A DNA stretch of 6,308 nt from an uncultured Erythrobacteraceae bacterium. Lineage in GTDB: Bacteria; Pseudomonadota; Alphaproteobacteria; Sphingomonadales; Sphingomonadaceae. The position numbers were made by a program, and so were the translations under genes. The notes under the pieces are model-generated. The model searched no databases. It was not told where the DNA came from and saw nothing but the letters and a program-made list of their open reading frames with translations. Below, in pieces: positions 5,554 through 6,308 of this stretch. Where the stretch lies: the NCBI GenBank assembly GCA_950071875.1, contig CATMNW010000161.1:1-6308 (forward strand), written 5' to 3'. Numbering within the stretch: the first letter of the stretch is position 1; each line of letters begins with the position of its first letter.

Positions 5554-6308
5554 ATGGCTACGACGCAACCGGTAGATGGGGATTCGGCAGGGACGTTCTT
5601 CGGCCACCCCAAGGGACTGTTCGTTCTGTTCTTCGCAGAAATGTGGGAGCGCTTTTCCTATTACGGGATGCGCGCCCTGCTTATTTTCTACCTGACCAAG
5701 CACTGGCTTTTTTCGGATAGCGATGCGGGCATCATCTACGGTGCCTACACGGCGCTGGTCTACATCACTCCGGTGGTTGGCGGCTATCTCGCCGATAAGT
5801 ACCTTGGACAGAGAAAAGCCGTGTTGTTCGGTGCGGTGCTCCTGACGCTGGGTCACTTCTTCATGGCCTTCGAAGGAGACCCGGGCGCAGGCACGGAAAA
5901 CAATCCCATCGTCTACGTATTCTGGCTGGCGCTGGCGCTGATCATCGTGGGTTCCGGGTTCCTCAAGGCGAACATTTCGGTGATCGTCGGCCAGCTTTAC
6001 CCGCGCACCGACACGCGCCGTGACGCTGCCTACACCATCTTCTACATGGGCATTAACCTCGGCGCGGCCATTGGCTCGCTGCTGTGCGGCTACATCGGCG
6101 AAACCTATGGCTGGGCCTATGGCTTCGGTCTTGCCGGCATCGGCATGGTCGCGGGACTGGTTGTCTTCGTGCTGGGCAAAAAGGTGCTGCTGGGTGCGGG
6201 CGAGGCACCGGAACCGCTCGCCCGCAGCAAGGAAATGGCGATTTACGGTGCCGGTGTGATCGCCGTAGGGCTGATGTGGGCGCTGATCCAGTATCAGGAG
6301 ATCGGAAG
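5554..6308 (+). CDS. POT/PTR2-family proton-coupled oligopeptide transporter (3' end beyond window)
   Basis: The first 251 residues are visible; the family is usually 450-520 or more residues, so about half is missing. This inner-membrane MFS-type protein imports di- and tripeptides with protons. The first helix carries the POT proton-coupling signature ExxERFxYYG (E29 to G38, EMWERFSYYG). The cytoplasmic loop ADKYLGQRKA after the second to third helix is an MFS-type motif. FYMGINLG (163-170) matches the second PTR2 signature FYxxINxG. Helices are visible at about 22-48, 62-78, 87-104, 121-143, 160-180, 184-206 and 229-245. The start ATG 5554 has GAGAGG ten bases upstream. It lies divergent from the gntR-type gene and behind a structured leader, so it may be regulated at both levels. 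The family call is firm; exact peptide specificity cannot be told. Confidence 0.95.
   Translation, partial: MATTQPVDGDSAGTFFGHPKGLFVLFFAEMWERFSYYGMRALLIFYLTKHWLFSDSDAGIIYGAYTALVYITPVVGGYLADKYLGQRKAVLFGAVLLTLGHFFMAFEGDPGAGTENNPIVYVFWLALALIIVGSGFLKANISVIVGQLYPRTDTRRDAAYTIFYMGINLGAAIGSLLCGYIGETYGWAYGFGLAGIGMVAGLVVFVLGKKVLLGAGEAPEPLARSKEMAIYGAGVIAVGLMWALIQYQEIG

Noticed and set aside
5479..5856. 125-codon minus-strand frame opposite the transporter start
   Set aside because: It is antisense to a well-supported POT transporter and has no recognisable domain.

Overview
This 6.3 kb window looks like chromosome of a GC-rich alphaproteobacterium, most likely Sphingomonadales (Erythrobacter/Sphingomonas-like). 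This is inferred from the style of the PilZ, IhfB and GntR proteins, the sparse promoter motifs and two TTAA-N7-TTAAC-like (CtrA-type) sites; no rRNA or other taxonomic marker is present. I see no mobile element, CRISPR array or prophage gene.

Left part (1-3528, minus strand): a tightly packed three-gene unit read right to left. It has a UDP-galactopyranose-mutase-like FAD protein (start 3528), a small four-helix GtrA-family membrane protein (TGATG overlap with the FAD gene), and a large polytopic membrane protein resembling GT-C/STT3-type glycosyltransferases (one base between stop and start). The last gene runs open off the left edge for at least 509 codons. Together they look like a module that makes or handles an unusual sugar donor, moves a lipid-linked sugar across the inner membrane, and transfers the sugar on the periplasmic side. 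The actual substrate cannot be read from the sequence.

Middle (3613-4830, all minus strand): a tandem PilZ-domain protein (candidate c-di-GMP effector), a tRNA-Leu(UAA) gene with encoded CCA, and ihfB for the beta subunit of integration host factor. CtrA-like boxes lie upstream of both the PilZ gene and the FAD gene. This suggests, without proving it, that surface-sugar synthesis and c-di-GMP response may share cell-cycle or motility control.

Right part (4993-6308): a short YtrA-type GntR repressor on the minus strand. Across a 219-bp divergent intergenic region lies the 5' part of a POT/PTR2 proton-coupled oligopeptide transporter gene on the plus strand, which runs off the right edge. The intergenic region holds repeats near the GntR start and, in the transporter leader, two overlapping hairpins that cannot both form.
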